From: Owenia fusiformis
Lineage: Eukaryota; Annelida; Polychaeta; Sabellida; Oweniidae
NCBI GenBank assembly: GCA_903813345.2
Contig: CAIIXF020000002.1
Location: 17,553,467-17,617,466, forward strand
Length of the DNA: 64,000 nt
Direction: 5' to 3'
The notes beneath the pieces were generated by a model. It searched no databases and had not been told where the DNA came from. It worked only from the letters and a program-made list of their open reading frames with translations. Made by a program: the position numbers and the translations under genes. Positions 45,201 to 51,800 of the stretch are shown here, piece by piece (within the stretch, counting starts at the first letter, position 1; each line of letters opens with the position of its first letter).

Positions 45201-48056
45201 ACCTGAGAAAAAGTCCTGGAGAGATAACTGAAATGTATATTTTTAGCACATTTTTTACTTCCAATCATGAAATATCATGGACATCGCCAGGGAAGACGTC
45301 AACTGCTTCTCCGACATTTTAGAGAAAAACTATAACATTTTTTCAACTGAAACTGTGAAATGGATGATAACTTGATGATATTGCCTTTAAATCAAATTTG
45401 CCTCATTTATTATTTGACACTAGCTGTGCCCCTGAATATGAACTAACTAGGAAAGAGCTTCTTCAGAGCAAAAATGTATAAACTATAAAGTCAACTTTTA
45501 TTTAACTAGATTTAAACCCAGGGACCAGGCCAGGGCTCTCTCTTTTTAGTGTTGTAATATCTGATTATGTTCCTGAGTATCAATAAAACTAAATTGAACA
45601 CAATTTCTAAGCTAAGCACTGTTTCAAAATCTAGTCTCAATAGATAACAAGTTGTCCCAGTAGTTTATTTATGTCACCCTAGATGTTAGCTAGATGTTAA
45701 TAGTTCAGTTTACGTACTTATGTTTATTTACAAAATAGCTTACGATTGTAATATTCTAACATGAACTTTAATAAGTACATGTACTTGAAAGACAGATAAA
45801 TAAGAGTTATTTACTTTACTACCTATTCAAAAGTATACATTATTTTAAAGCATTTCCTTCGAGAAAGTAAAATACGAAAACAAAACATAATGTATTAATC
45901 ATAATAGACCTGAGTAATCAAATGTCTATTTTAAAAATCAAATTGGAAAGAATTTCAGTGAACTAGAAAGTGAATTATTTTAAAAGGAAATAAGATATAA
46001 CTTACTCTAATCTAGTGATTTAAAAGCGAAGTTTGAACATTGGATTAATGTCAGTTTGATACCGTTTACGTGATAATACCTAGACCAGCAGACATCTCCT
46101 TCATATATTAAAATGTTTGATTTATAAAAATACTAAAGGTGGATCTCCATTATGAGAAAATTCACATAATTTTCATAATAACTATAGTTATCAATTATTA
46201 ATCTAATTGGTTATATTTTATGTTGATAAATCGAAATGAGATATTCATTTCAAATCAAAATATTTTGTTAAATTGGTACACTCGAGCACGTACTGTTGCA
46301 CCTGCCAACCCGACAGAATATTTATTTCTAATCCTTTTCACTTTTTGATCAGTTAGGAAAGACTAAATATTTCCAGTTGGGAATCCATTAGGATTTATTG
46401 ACATGAATGGAGAAGAAATATTTGACATTGTCATTCAAACAAAAAATAATCATCAAAACAAGCTTTACACTTATATTCTACAGAAGTAAAAATCAAAAGC
46501 TCAACTTTTTATGGTACCTACATATATATCAGAACAGAAGTATACATATCACTTATATACTCGTATATGTGCCTACGATGATATCAAGGAAGTACTCAGT
46601 ATTCCAAGTGGCTAAAAACTCCTGAGTGGCTAAAACATTATGTTCATTTTACAATGACGATATGTTTGAACATTGGCAATGCAAGGAGACATCCTGAGAA
46701 AGGTTCTGTCTGAGAGTGGCATAGCATGGGTATTTTGTGAGTGTATGCCATGAGTTAGTTACCTTCTTCTAAGGCCACTGTATCGTGGCCTTCCAGTACA
46801 GATATATTCCTGCATGAACAACTGGTCATGTCGTAATCATAAAATTTGAAATCATATGTCCGCCATTTTTCCACATCACTATTTGAATTGCGAGTTTTGG
46901 TCTTATTACCTCACCAAAAATTCCAAAACACACATAAAGTGATCAGTGTATTAGTTCACATCTTCTGGATCGCTAACTTAGAATTTACAGCCAGTTACTA
47001 ATGTCAGACGTTAATGACATTTCGTCCAGTTTTCGAACATCACCATTTTTCTTGGAGCCATTTTGTTTTAATTTTAGATGAAATCCTGATGAAATCATGT
47101 CATATCTCATCAAGGAGCCGAGCTGGGTCCGGTTTGATCAATGATTTATTTATCTGGCGATTTTTAGAATATTCAATAAATTTATGACACCCCGGCCAGC
47201 TTTTTTCAAATAGAGTTCACAGTATTCCAGATGAAATCCCCTCTAGCCAAGTATTGGCTAGAGACTCGAGTAATGAGTTAGCAAATGCAACAATCTTTAA
47301 GGGTTGGGGTGGGAATTTTGAAAATGAGATGCATTTGAAGCGTTCTGGGGCTGATTAATTGGACTAATAAAATGTTAACTATTGGCCATGTTTATCCATT
47401 TTTAAAGTGAAGAGCAACTGAATATAGAAAATCAACTTTTCTCTAAAGGTTGAGAGTACGCCATGGCGTTTTATGTGTATATTAAACACTACGCCATTGG
47501 TCTGAGACCCTGACAGACCCCGACAGAGTGCATTGTCTAGTTGAACTGAGAGACAGATCATTAAAAAATGGCATAGATACTCACCAGAATGTTCCATTTC
47601 AACAAGCTTTTGATCCTCCGTATTGTAGATAACCACAGCGGATGCATTGGATTTCTTGGCGTGCATTTCAATTTTTTGTGTAAATTTACATTCTCCCCTC
47701 TTTATTAATGCTATCCACTTAGTGTCTGGTGGGATTTTATTTATGTGAGGTTTGCAGCCATAATGTTTGTGATCTTTGTCTGTGACATGAACGACCATTC
47801 CGTACTCCGCATCTATTCTACTGTTTCGACCATACCTTGCACTTTCCTCTCTTACAGAAACGACTCTACCCGTAATTGGATCCTTGTATGTTGTATTAAC
47901 ATATGCATAGTCACTTCGTTCACTTGGCCTGTATTCTTCACTGCTTACTCTACTGTTTACTCCAAAACAACTCAACCAAAAAATCATGATCCACCATCTT
48001 GAATTTTTCAGATTTTTTATTGCCAATAAATTAAATAATTCCATAAAACCTGCCAT
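11892..48056 (-). CDS. Goliath-type PA-TM-RING E3 ubiquitin ligase, 7 exons, 454 aa
   Basis: Joining 48056-47585, 20875-20799, 19235-19059, 17036-16965, 15545-15463, 13938-13836 and 12272-11892 gives an uninterrupted frame of 454 codons plus stop, with GT-AG borders and matching phases (1,0,0,0,2,0). The product has an N-terminal hydrophobic signal (about 21-35), a protease-associated domain (about 50-190; [18 protein letters not shown]), one membrane segment (about 205-229) and a RING-H2 with ligands C275, C278, C293, H295, H298, C301, C312 and C315. A Ser/Pro-rich tail of 126 residues follows. The order and the sequence around the membrane segment match the RNF130/RNF149/RNF150 (Goliath) family, which ubiquitinates membrane cargo on endosomes. 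Length agrees with the family. I cannot say which vertebrate paralogue is closest. Intron 1 is 26.7 kb and full of repeats. Confidence 0.93.
12328..12393 (-). other. Candidate in-frame cassette exon (duplicated exon 7 start)
   Basis: A second copy of the exon 7 acceptor and first 45 coding bases is followed by 21 further open bases and the strong donor AAG|GTATGT, with the exon end at 12,328. The result is a 66-nt phase 0-0 exon that would insert [15 protein letters not shown] plus VNKLILK before the exon 7 tail. A weaker donor, CTC|GTAAAT at 12,349, would give a 45-nt version. Whether it is spliced is inferred only. Confidence 0.45.
12472..12516 (-). other. Third copy of the exon 7 start (45-nt candidate exon)
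   Basis: The acceptor TAG and the same 45 coding bases are kept. The only donor is the weak CTC|GTAAAT, because the position matching GTATGT in the other copy reads GGATGT. Together with exon 7 and the copy at 12,349 it forms three tandem units of about 123 bp. Confidence 0.35.
13836..13938 (-). CDS. PA-TM-RING ligase exon 6 (second half of RING-H2)
   Basis: Acceptor ATTCAG, donor CAG|GTATGT. It encodes [12 protein letters not shown] and CPICKMD, supplying ligands H295, H298, C301, C312 and C315. The spacing H-x2-H-x2-C-x10-C-x2-C is exactly that of RING-H2. Confidence 0.93.
13939..15462 (-). other. Ligase intron 5
   Basis: It contains a roughly 17-bp satellite at 14,478-14,704 and, next to exon 5, a 44-bp tandem duplication of the exon 5 donor region (second donor CAG|GTAGGC with exon end at 15,419). 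The remainder is unassigned. Confidence 0.7.
14478..14704. repeat. Satellite, AGTACATTACTTCAAA units
   Basis: About a dozen alternating copies of AAAGTACATTACTTCA and AAGAGTACATTATTTC, period near 17 bp. The frame that stays open through it is a product of the repeat. Confidence 0.8.
15463..15545 (-). CDS. PA-TM-RING ligase exon 5 (first half of RING-H2)
   Basis: Acceptor TTATAG, donor CAG|GTAGGC, ending in phase 2. It encodes [13 protein letters not shown] through MLPC, supplying C275, C278 and C293. A tandem copy of the donor lies 44 nt further into the intron. Confidence 0.93.
15633..15765 (+). repeat. Dispersed CCACCAAAC repeat, copy 1
   Basis: CACCAAACACC-like triplets, then CCACAAAAATGTTGG, then GTAACAATATGTCACCACTT. 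The same block order recurs at 16,404-16,535 and 34,313-34,425, and inverted at about 55,975-56,105. Confidence 0.55.
16404..16535 (+). repeat. Dispersed CCACCAAAC repeat, copy 2
   Basis: GACCACCAAACCTCAAACACC is followed by CCACAAAAAAATTGGGGAC and an ACAATATGTTACCACTT block, matching the 15,633 copy. The small open frames here are not genes. Confidence 0.55.
16965..17036 (-). CDS. PA-TM-RING ligase exon 4
   Basis: A 72-nt exon with acceptor TTTCAG and donor AAA|GTAAGA. It encodes 24 residues ([15 protein letters not shown] onward), the basic linker between the membrane segment and the RING. The family has a similar KKAI.KL block here. Confidence 0.92.
17037..19058 (-). other. Ligase intron 3
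   Basis: It holds a satellite of about 20 bp at 17,615-18,186. A locally duplicated segment at 17,200-17,550 repeats the blocks ATGAAAAATATAGAAATATC and AATTAAATTATGA. The rest is unassigned. Confidence 0.6.
17615..18186. repeat. Satellite, GGTTGATTGGGTATACATTT units
   Basis: About 28 tandem units of 19-21 bp built on TGGTTGATTGG with variable TATACAT or TGTACAT spacers. The minus-strand frames rich in NQP and HPIN are repeat products. Confidence 0.88.
19059..19235 (-). CDS. PA-TM-RING ligase exon 3 (membrane segment)
   Basis: Acceptor TTATTAG, donor TCG|GTAAGA, phase 0 at both ends. It encodes 59 residues including the membrane helix ([20 protein letters not shown]) and the [17 protein letters not shown] juxtamembrane block, the best conserved non-RING part of the family. 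Confidence 0.95.
19267..19582. mobile_element. piggyBac-like TTAA MITE
   Basis: Flanked by TTAA on both sides (19,263-19,266 and 19,583-19,586). The ends read CCCTTTCCTGACG and CGTCGTGAAAGGG, an inverted repeat with two mismatches. TTAA target sites and CCCT-type ends are hallmarks of the piggyBac superfamily. At 316 bp it is non-autonomous. Its edge is about 30 bp from the exon 3 acceptor. Confidence 0.72.
19825..19924. mobile_element. CACACCGGAATAGCC MITE, complete copy
   Basis: The arms TCACACCGGAATAGCCTG and its imperfect inverse ending CCCAGTGTGG, plus GGTAAAGTCAGATA and TATCTGACTTTACC, form a near-perfect hairpin of 100 bp. TAT flanks both sides. A half copy is at 2902-2980. Confidence 0.7.
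20103..20778. mobile_element. Mariner-like MITE beside ligase exon 2
   Basis: The ends TACAGTAAAACTTG and GCAGGTTTTACTGTA form an inverted repeat with TA edges. The interior shares GGCCAAAAAGTGTTT with the 7384 copy. Its right end stops 20 bp short of the exon 2 donor. Confidence 0.6.
20799..20875 (-). CDS. PA-TM-RING ligase exon 2
   Basis: A 77-nt exon with acceptor TTTCAG and donor AAG|GTAAGT, phase 1 to 0. It encodes residues 158-183 ([20 protein letters not shown] and on), the end of the PA domain. It is the only coding sequence between 19.2 and 47.6 kb and was found by phase and family fit. Confidence 0.88.
20910..21412. repeat. Satellite, AGATCAGATATTAGAACATA units
   Basis: About 25 degenerate units of about 20 bp mixing AGAACATAGATCA and GATATTAGA blocks. 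The array begins close to the exon 2 acceptor. Confidence 0.82.
21592..22048. repeat. Satellite, ATACAGGCATACAGTA units
   Basis: Degenerate 9-12-bp units (TACAGGCATACAGTAATA) throughout, interrupted near 21,845-21,890 by non-repeat sequence. The open frames on both strands are repeat products. Confidence 0.8.
22425..22779 (+). repeat. Interspersed repeat, copy 1
   Basis: This starts TTTACCCTTTGCATTCAT and ends near CTAGGCAGAGGGTA. It shares long blocks with 44,487-44,800, including GGTCATTTCCTCT, GTTAATGAGCA, TTTGAAATGATTTA and TATACTAGGCAGAGGG. Two collinear copies point to a dispersed repeat of unknown class. Confidence 0.65.
23060..23716. repeat. Satellite, 130-bp units, five copies
   Basis: Units begin GTTATTAGTTTAACAATTAT at 23,191, 23,321, 23,451 and 23,580, with a more divergent first copy at about 23,060. 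The spacing of 129-130 bp is very regular. Confidence 0.9.
24234..24684. repeat. Satellite, 75-bp units, six copies
   Basis: CCCTCTAA followed by AAAAAGTACAAATTTTTGTC and ACTGAAACACGTCAACCAG recurs at 24,235, 24,310, 24,385, 24,460, 24,535 and 24,611. The copies are nearly identical, so expansion is recent. Confidence 0.92.
25595..26412. repeat. Satellite, 22-bp units, about 37 copies
   Basis: The core ACAAACATGAACAATGTG repeats every 22 bp. Units are most uniform at 25,640-25,990 and drift to ACCAACATTGACAATGTG variants after 26,100. The 22-bp period keeps several minus-strand frames open (up to 215 codons), which is an artefact. Confidence 0.93.
28297..28501. mobile_element. TA-flanked MITE (CCGTATTCTCT ends)
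   Basis: It begins TACCGTATTCTCTG and ends GAGAGAATACGGTA, with inner TTAGCGCCC and AAGCGCCCATG blocks. The TA edges suggest a Tc1/mariner-type element. Confidence 0.6.
28927..29080. mobile_element. Related partial MITE
   Basis: The right end GGGCGGTAATTACAGAGAATACGGTA matches the inverse of the left end of the 28,297 element. The left side (CTATTATCGCCCGCTC) is a decayed partner arm. Confidence 0.45.
29446..32520. repeat. Cluster of a roughly 478-bp repeat, seven core copies
   Basis: The core CGCCATAACTTCCGAACCGG recurs, with changes, near 29,640, 30,115, 30,594, 31,420, 31,553, 32,026 and 32,508. Most copies continue through TTTGGTTTGCAGATTC, TTTTGACCTACTTT, AAGTGGGTCAAAATAC and GACCTAGATTTTGACC. 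Four spacings are 473-482 bp; one is doubled and one is short from a deletion. The short frames inside are shared because the DNA is repeated and show no known domain. Confidence 0.8.
31152..31340. repeat. GGAT/GGAAGGATA microsatellite
   Basis: About seven GGAT units grade into purine-rich GGATAGAATAGGAAGG repeats. It sits inside the 478-bp repeat cluster. Confidence 0.85.
32951..33050. repeat. 50-bp direct duplication of a hairpin
   Basis: Two exact or near-exact 50-bp units (32,951-33,000 and 33,001-33,050), each containing GACTCCAGATT, TTC and AATCTGGAGTC, a perfect 11-bp stem. Confidence 0.8.
33064..33756. mobile_element. piggyBac-like element, internally deleted
   Basis: TTAA lies on both sides (33,060-33,063 and 33,757-33,760). 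The ends CCTTTAGCGTGCTGCC and GGCAGCATGGTAAAGG form a 16-bp inverted repeat with two mismatches. The GC-rich subterminal part (CGCGGACTCGTCCGCCG) stands out from the AT-rich surroundings. At 693 bp it is far too short for a transposase gene, but a short reading frame survives near the left end. Confidence 0.75.
33323..33421 (+). pseudogene. Short 5' remnant of a transposon ORF
   Basis: ATG at 33,323 opens 32 codons (acidic [20 protein letters not shown], then [13 protein letters not shown]) before TAG. Nearby bases could also encode a basic [10 protein letters not shown] stretch. The composition suits the N-terminus of a transposase, but no catalytic part remains. Linking it to piggyBac rests on the surrounding TTAA ends. 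Confidence 0.35.
34040..34265. repeat. Two-copy local repeat, GGTCATTGAAGGTCAAA
   Basis: The blocks AAGGTCATTGAAGGTCAAA and AACTTATAGATGATTTTGAA occur at about 34,040 and again about 150 bp later. AACTTGTAGATGATTTTGAA also occurs near 29,388. Confidence 0.5.
34313..34425 (+). repeat. Dispersed CCACCAAAC repeat, copy 3
   Basis: GATCACCAACCACCAAACACC is followed by CCACAGAAAAAAGGGGAGAC and GTAACAATATATCTCCACTT, matching the copies at 15,633 and 16,404. Confidence 0.55.
35110..36320. repeat. Satellite, 66-bp units with a 29-bp precursor zone
   Basis: From about 35,460, CCCTGTTAGTTTAACATC, CCTGTTTTAGTTACATCTAC and CTCCATCTTGTCACAATTC recur every 66 bp, about 13 times. At 35,110-35,450 simpler CCCTGTTAGTTTTACATCAA units of about 29 bp occur. 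Since 66 is a multiple of three, one frame stays open for 88 codons; it is not a gene. Confidence 0.9.
36429..36441. repeat. Poly-G run
   Basis: About 13 consecutive G on the + strand. A second run occurs near 38,811-38,820. Both are length-unstable tracts. Confidence 0.8.
36875..37022. mobile_element. CAAGGAGGATTGG MITE, solo deleted copy
   Basis: The 13-bp perfect termini CAAGGAGGATTGG and CCAATCCTCCTTG are bracketed by a 9-bp duplication, CCCAGGGTT (36,866-36,874 and 37,023-37,031). It is 148 bp and lacks about 40 internal bases present in the 188-bp copies at 48,974 and 49,247. Confidence 0.85.
37561..37636 (+). CDS. Possible first coding exon of an unknown gene
   Basis: ATG with a strong context (AAGATGG) opens 25 codons ([20 protein letters not shown] onward) and runs straight into a near-perfect donor, GAAA|GTAAGT. 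The [10 protein letters not shown] stretch resembles basic N-termini seen in some transposon-encoded proteins, but no family is claimed. It lies antisense within ligase intron 1. No matching downstream exon was found. Confidence 0.25.
38880..39231. mobile_element. Decayed relative of the 1943 palindromic MITE
   Basis: The left part (GAATGCAACTTTCAGC, CTACTGGATTAACCTA) and right part (GATACTATTCATATTTTAAT, TAGCTGCATTCG) match the two arms of the elements at 1943-2228, separated by extra DNA. Confidence 0.45.
42769..43468. mobile_element. 700-bp element with TCACACCAAACTAGTT ends
   Basis: The left end TCACACCAAACTAGTT is exactly inverted at the right end, AACTAGTTTGGTGTGA. Inside are repeated motifs such as GTTCGTAAACAGACC and GTTCATAAGCAGTC. 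There is no open frame of note and no obvious target duplication. The superfamily is unresolved. Confidence 0.6.
43930..44218. repeat. GGCC/AAATTT low-complexity block with G13 and C13 runs
   Basis: GGGCCC, AGGCC and AAAATTTT motifs alternate for almost 300 bp. Thirteen G (44,176-44,188) and thirteen C (44,202-44,214) face each other across the 13-base palindromic CCTGGGCCCCCAG. Open frames across the block on both strands are composition artefacts. Confidence 0.75.
44487..44800 (+). repeat. Interspersed repeat, copy 2
   Basis: Collinear with 22,425-22,779: it starts CTACCCTTTGCATTCATTC and ends near CTAGGCAGAGGGTGACTAGA. Confidence 0.65.
45023..45230 (-). mobile_element. CAGTG-ended MITE, intact copy
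   Basis: It starts CAGTGATCTCCCCAG and ends CTGGAGAGATAACTG, an imperfect 15-bp inverted repeat over 208 bp. The interior has several CAGGTGGG-type and AAATTTCATGA-like blocks shared with the split copy at 54,368-55,143. CAGTG ends recall hAT elements, but only AAATG (5 bp) is duplicated at the edges. Confidence 0.65.
47585..48056 (-). CDS. PA-TM-RING ligase exon 1
   Basis: ATG with A at -3 and G at +4. The exon encodes 157 codons plus one base and ends CTG|GTGAGT (phase 1). A hydrophobic run ([13 protein letters not shown]) at about 22-34 acts as the signal. The PA domain follows with [20 protein letters not shown] near 119-138. A start at M24 is possible but would leave a very short signal. 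Confidence 0.92.
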
Positions 48057-48772
48057 TTTAGATGGTATGTTCTGTCTGTTTTTGCTCTCTGAATATAGAT
48101 AGAATGGTATTATGCATACTTAACCAAGAGTTGTCCGTTTATTGACCAATTTAATGGGCCAATTTTGTCATTTTCTGGCAACTAGCATTTTTCTGTTTTG
48201 GTCAGCTGTCTAATTTCTATGATACAAATGGTGCTGAAAATTACTGTTCAATGTCAAATAAATTGAAATGCGCGTCTATTATCGATTTCTTCAAATTCAA
48301 TCGAATGTGTGATTTAAATAGATACATAACATATCTTTATTGACGTCTCCACTGGTTATTTGAAGCATGCAGGGGATTGGAAAATAAATCTATGCAACAG
48401 TTGTTTCATGAAACTTTCCCGTCACATCCGGGAACCTTGAATTCAATTAGGAGTCTGTCAACTTGTACCTCTTTTGATAAGAACTTATTCGAGCGATTTC
48501 CCGATAAAGATAAACGTTCAAAGTAAATTCTTCATCGACAATTTCAGTATTTGTGAATCATGAAGTAAAACGTTTGAATTTATATCGTACATCTGCTTTT
48601 GTTCTAAAATAATCCGATTTATGACATTTAAAATTAGGATTGACAAGTCCCCACAAAACCCGGAAGTAAACATTATTATTTCAAAACATGTTTTCAAAAT
48701 TGTCACTATAAATCGCATTAATAGATAATTCCAACGATGAAATGTCTATTTAGGCAATCATAGATAACACCA
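48057..48772. promoter_or_regulatory. Head-to-head shared promoter region
   Basis: This 716-bp gap separates the ligase ATG (minus) from the sulfatase ATG (plus). Two ETS/GABP-type cores with opposite orientation are present: CACATCCGGG (48,423-48,432) and CCCGGAAGT (48,659-48,667). Such sites are frequent in bidirectional promoters. No TATA box stands out. Confidence 0.45.
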
Positions 48773-48836
48773 ATGTATTTTACAGATGCATTCGTGATAT
48801 TAAATTGCCTTGTACATCTGCAATGTGCATTAGGAG
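48773..48836 (+). CDS. IDS: IDS exon 1 (signal peptide)
   Basis: 21 codons plus G, then donor G|GTAAAT. It encodes a hydrophobic leader ending [10 protein letters not shown], and the split codon completes as GCC (Ala) with exon 2. It was chosen because phase 1 and a leader are both required; the ATG context is weak. The next coding exon is 3.7 kb away. Confidence 0.72.
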
Positions 48837-51800
48837 GTAAATTTTGCAGATTTTTATCTTTTCTCAAAATTTCTGAATTTTGAAGTTTTCAGTAATTCCC
48901 TCAATTATTTGAATTTGTTTGTTTATTGCATGGCATTAGGATGTATGTAGGATTAGAGATGAGTGTATTTAATCAAGGAGGATTGGCTCCCAGAATGCAA
49001 CACCGATATTCTGCAAAACAATCACCTAGCGATAGCTTTGTTGGAGAGTATCGGGTCATTCTCCATGCAGTCGTACAAATTATACAGACACGAATAGCAA
49101 ATGACGCATGCGTGGAGATTAAAGAATATCGAGTTGGAACCCTGGCTTCCAATCCTCCTTGCTTCCTTGTCAACTTTACAACACGAGGAAGTACGTTTTA
49201 TGCTTGAAATTAGCATTTTTAGTTTTCGAAAAGTTGATCTGGATTTCAAGGAGGATTGGCTCCCAGAATGCAACACCGATATTCTGCAAAACAATCACCT
49301 AGCGATAGCTTTGTTGGAGAGTATCGGGTCATTCTCCATGCAGTCGTACAAATTATACAGACACAAATAGCAAATGACGCATGCGTGGAGATTAAAGAAT
49401 ATCGAGTTGGAACCCTGGCTTCCAATCCTCCTTGGTATTTAATGATTGGGGTAGCAGATGATCAAAATTCAGATGAGGACTCAATTGTGTAAAATTGACT
49501 AAAGTGGGGACCATAGGCTAAGGGTTAAGTAATAGTAAGCTGTATATAGAAGAGACAGGTCAACAACTAGGATTGAAAATGTTTTCAAAAACTTGCCGTC
49601 TTGGTACGAGTTCTCCTTACTGATATCGAGTCGTACCACCAAATCTCCCAAGAATCTTCTCCAAAGTGTTTTCGAAACGTAGATTGTTGAATATTTCAAA
49701 TCTATACCCTAACTCTTCGATAAGACAGCATAAAAAAACACCAACTGTACGAACCTGCAATTGCCCGGCAAGTTGAAACTTCCGGACACATGGAAAGATT
49801 GAATCTTGTAACGATTGATTTGATTGGTTGTAATTAGAAGTTTAAAATTCCAAGAAAAATGGGTTTAAAAATATATTATATGAATCAGATGTTTTGATAA
49901 ATAATTATTAAGTAAACCTTTTATAGTTTTGTACACTTTAATTGATTGTTATTTCTAGAAAATGAATTACATTTTAGAGAGCCAGATAGGTGTCACTGGC
50001 GGCGGTTAGCAGGAACCAATCAAATTCCTTGTTTCAAACTTCCATTCATGATTCAACACGGAAATCCGGGTAACTTGCCAGGCAATTGTAGGTTTTCAGA
50101 ATATCTCGCCTCAAGACGGCTTTATTCACTCTATATCACTTGAATGTGGTTGATTCATAGGTAAGAATTGCAAACTATCAATTTTGGATCAACTCTGCAT
50201 TGTTTTTTGAAAATTATACACAAATAATGTTAAAATCGCCATGTTAACAAGTGGCCTAAATCCTAGTTGTTGACCTGTCTCTTCTATATACAGCTTACTA
50301 TTACTTAACCCTTAGCCTATGGTGGGGACCAAAATTAAACCTCAACCATCAAAAGTCACAATAAGCTAAATTCTAAGTTTCGTGTCTCAAACTCAAGCGA
50401 TAGGAAAATAATTCCCGTTCACTTTAAGTAGCCCAATAAATGAATCCAAAGCTTCATACCTGCAAATGATGGATAAATCCCTACCAAATCGAACGAATGT
50501 TTTCATGAATCGCCATGTTTGTGATCCAAGGGGGATTGACTCCCAGAATGCAACATCAGTTAACCTATTTACTCATGACAGATTTCAAAATGGTGGAATG
50601 GCATTTTGAAAGCTGGCACGTGTCATGTTGCATTCTGGGATCCAATCCACATTGCAGCATCATCGGGCTCCAAAATCACCTCAACATTTGAAGAGTTGGC
50701 ATTAACATGTGAATATCCACTTCAAATGTTTAAGTTCTTATTTGTCATTATGGACACAAATTCCACTATATCTGGACTTTCTAGGACGGAGAAAATTAGA
50801 GCACTGAATACACTGAGGTAAGAATTTATTACATGTGCGACAGCATACATATATGTCATTTTCATAGCTTTTGTAATTCTTTATGTTCCCCACTGTAGAC
50901 TGACATTTGGACTATCCTCACTAATGAAAATATTCAGAGAAGTCAGAAGTTCAATACAATACATGTAAGTAATAGATATGGAAAGCATTTCATTTCTACA
51001 TGGATACTGCACATGCGTCCCGCCATGGGCTTTCAAGTGATTGAAAGCCCATGGTCCCGCAAAGTGATTTTTCACAAGGCTGAGCACAATCATTTGATCT
51101 AATTTGATCTAATTTGACCTATCAGCAACAATTTCATCTCAATACACATTTACATTATAAATTTGTGTCATCTCTGAAGCCTGGGGTTTTCCCCCCGCCT
51201 CTTTCAGTCTTTCAGATACAGACTAATATTAATATGTTATGTCCACTTGCTCATCTTGAGTGTGATGGACACAATTAAACATATATGCACTGCACAATTT
51301 ATAAAATAAAGTAATACTATGTTATAGAATTTCGAATTTATTTAGGCATGGCTTACTTCCTGCGAAAGCTATTTGGATTTTGATATAATAGCTTTCCCAC
51401 GGAGCATTTGGACAGCTCAATGATCGTGACCTTTGAAATCGAATTAAGTCGATCCGCGGCTTACTTTTGGTCTCTAACTGTGTCTTACATCAGTATCATC
51501 AATCCGTGTAAGTATTGGAGCGCTGGAGTACTTCTTTTTCGATCAAGACTTGTAATTGTTAGTCGAGTGAATCGTTTTACTGCCAAATTCCAATATGGCG
51601 GTTTCTGCTCGGACATTTTCGTAAATCTCTGGAGGTTGTCCGAACCTAACTAATTCTCAAAATTCATTTCGTTCGTTGCGTATCTCTCACCTAGCAAACC
51701 GCCATATTGGAAATAGGTCTGTAAAACTTTAACTCGATGAACAATTTACAAGTCTTGATCGAAAAAGAAGTACTCCAGCGCTCCAATACTTACACGGATT

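Larger units (their letters stand above)
20876..47584 (-). other. Ligase intron 1 (26.7 kb)
   Basis: This runs from donor CTG|GTGAGT of exon 1 to the exon 2 acceptor. It contains at least seven satellite arrays, many MITEs and a piggyBac-like relic, listed separately. Stretches 26,413-28,296, 37,637-38,879, 39,232-42,768 and 45,231-47,584 hold no feature I can support, apart from a short TGTTTA microsatellite near 40,255. Confidence 0.85.

Noticed and set aside
48926-49492. Frames of 66-93 codons on both strands
   Set aside because: They fall in the repeated MITE copies and recur because the DNA is duplicated.
50606-50821. A 71-codon frame ending at a strong GTAAGA donor upstream of IDS exon 2
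   Set aside because: The phase needed to join IDS exon 2 runs into TGA just before the donor, and the start overlaps a MITE. The 48,773-48,836 exon fits phase and leader requirements instead.
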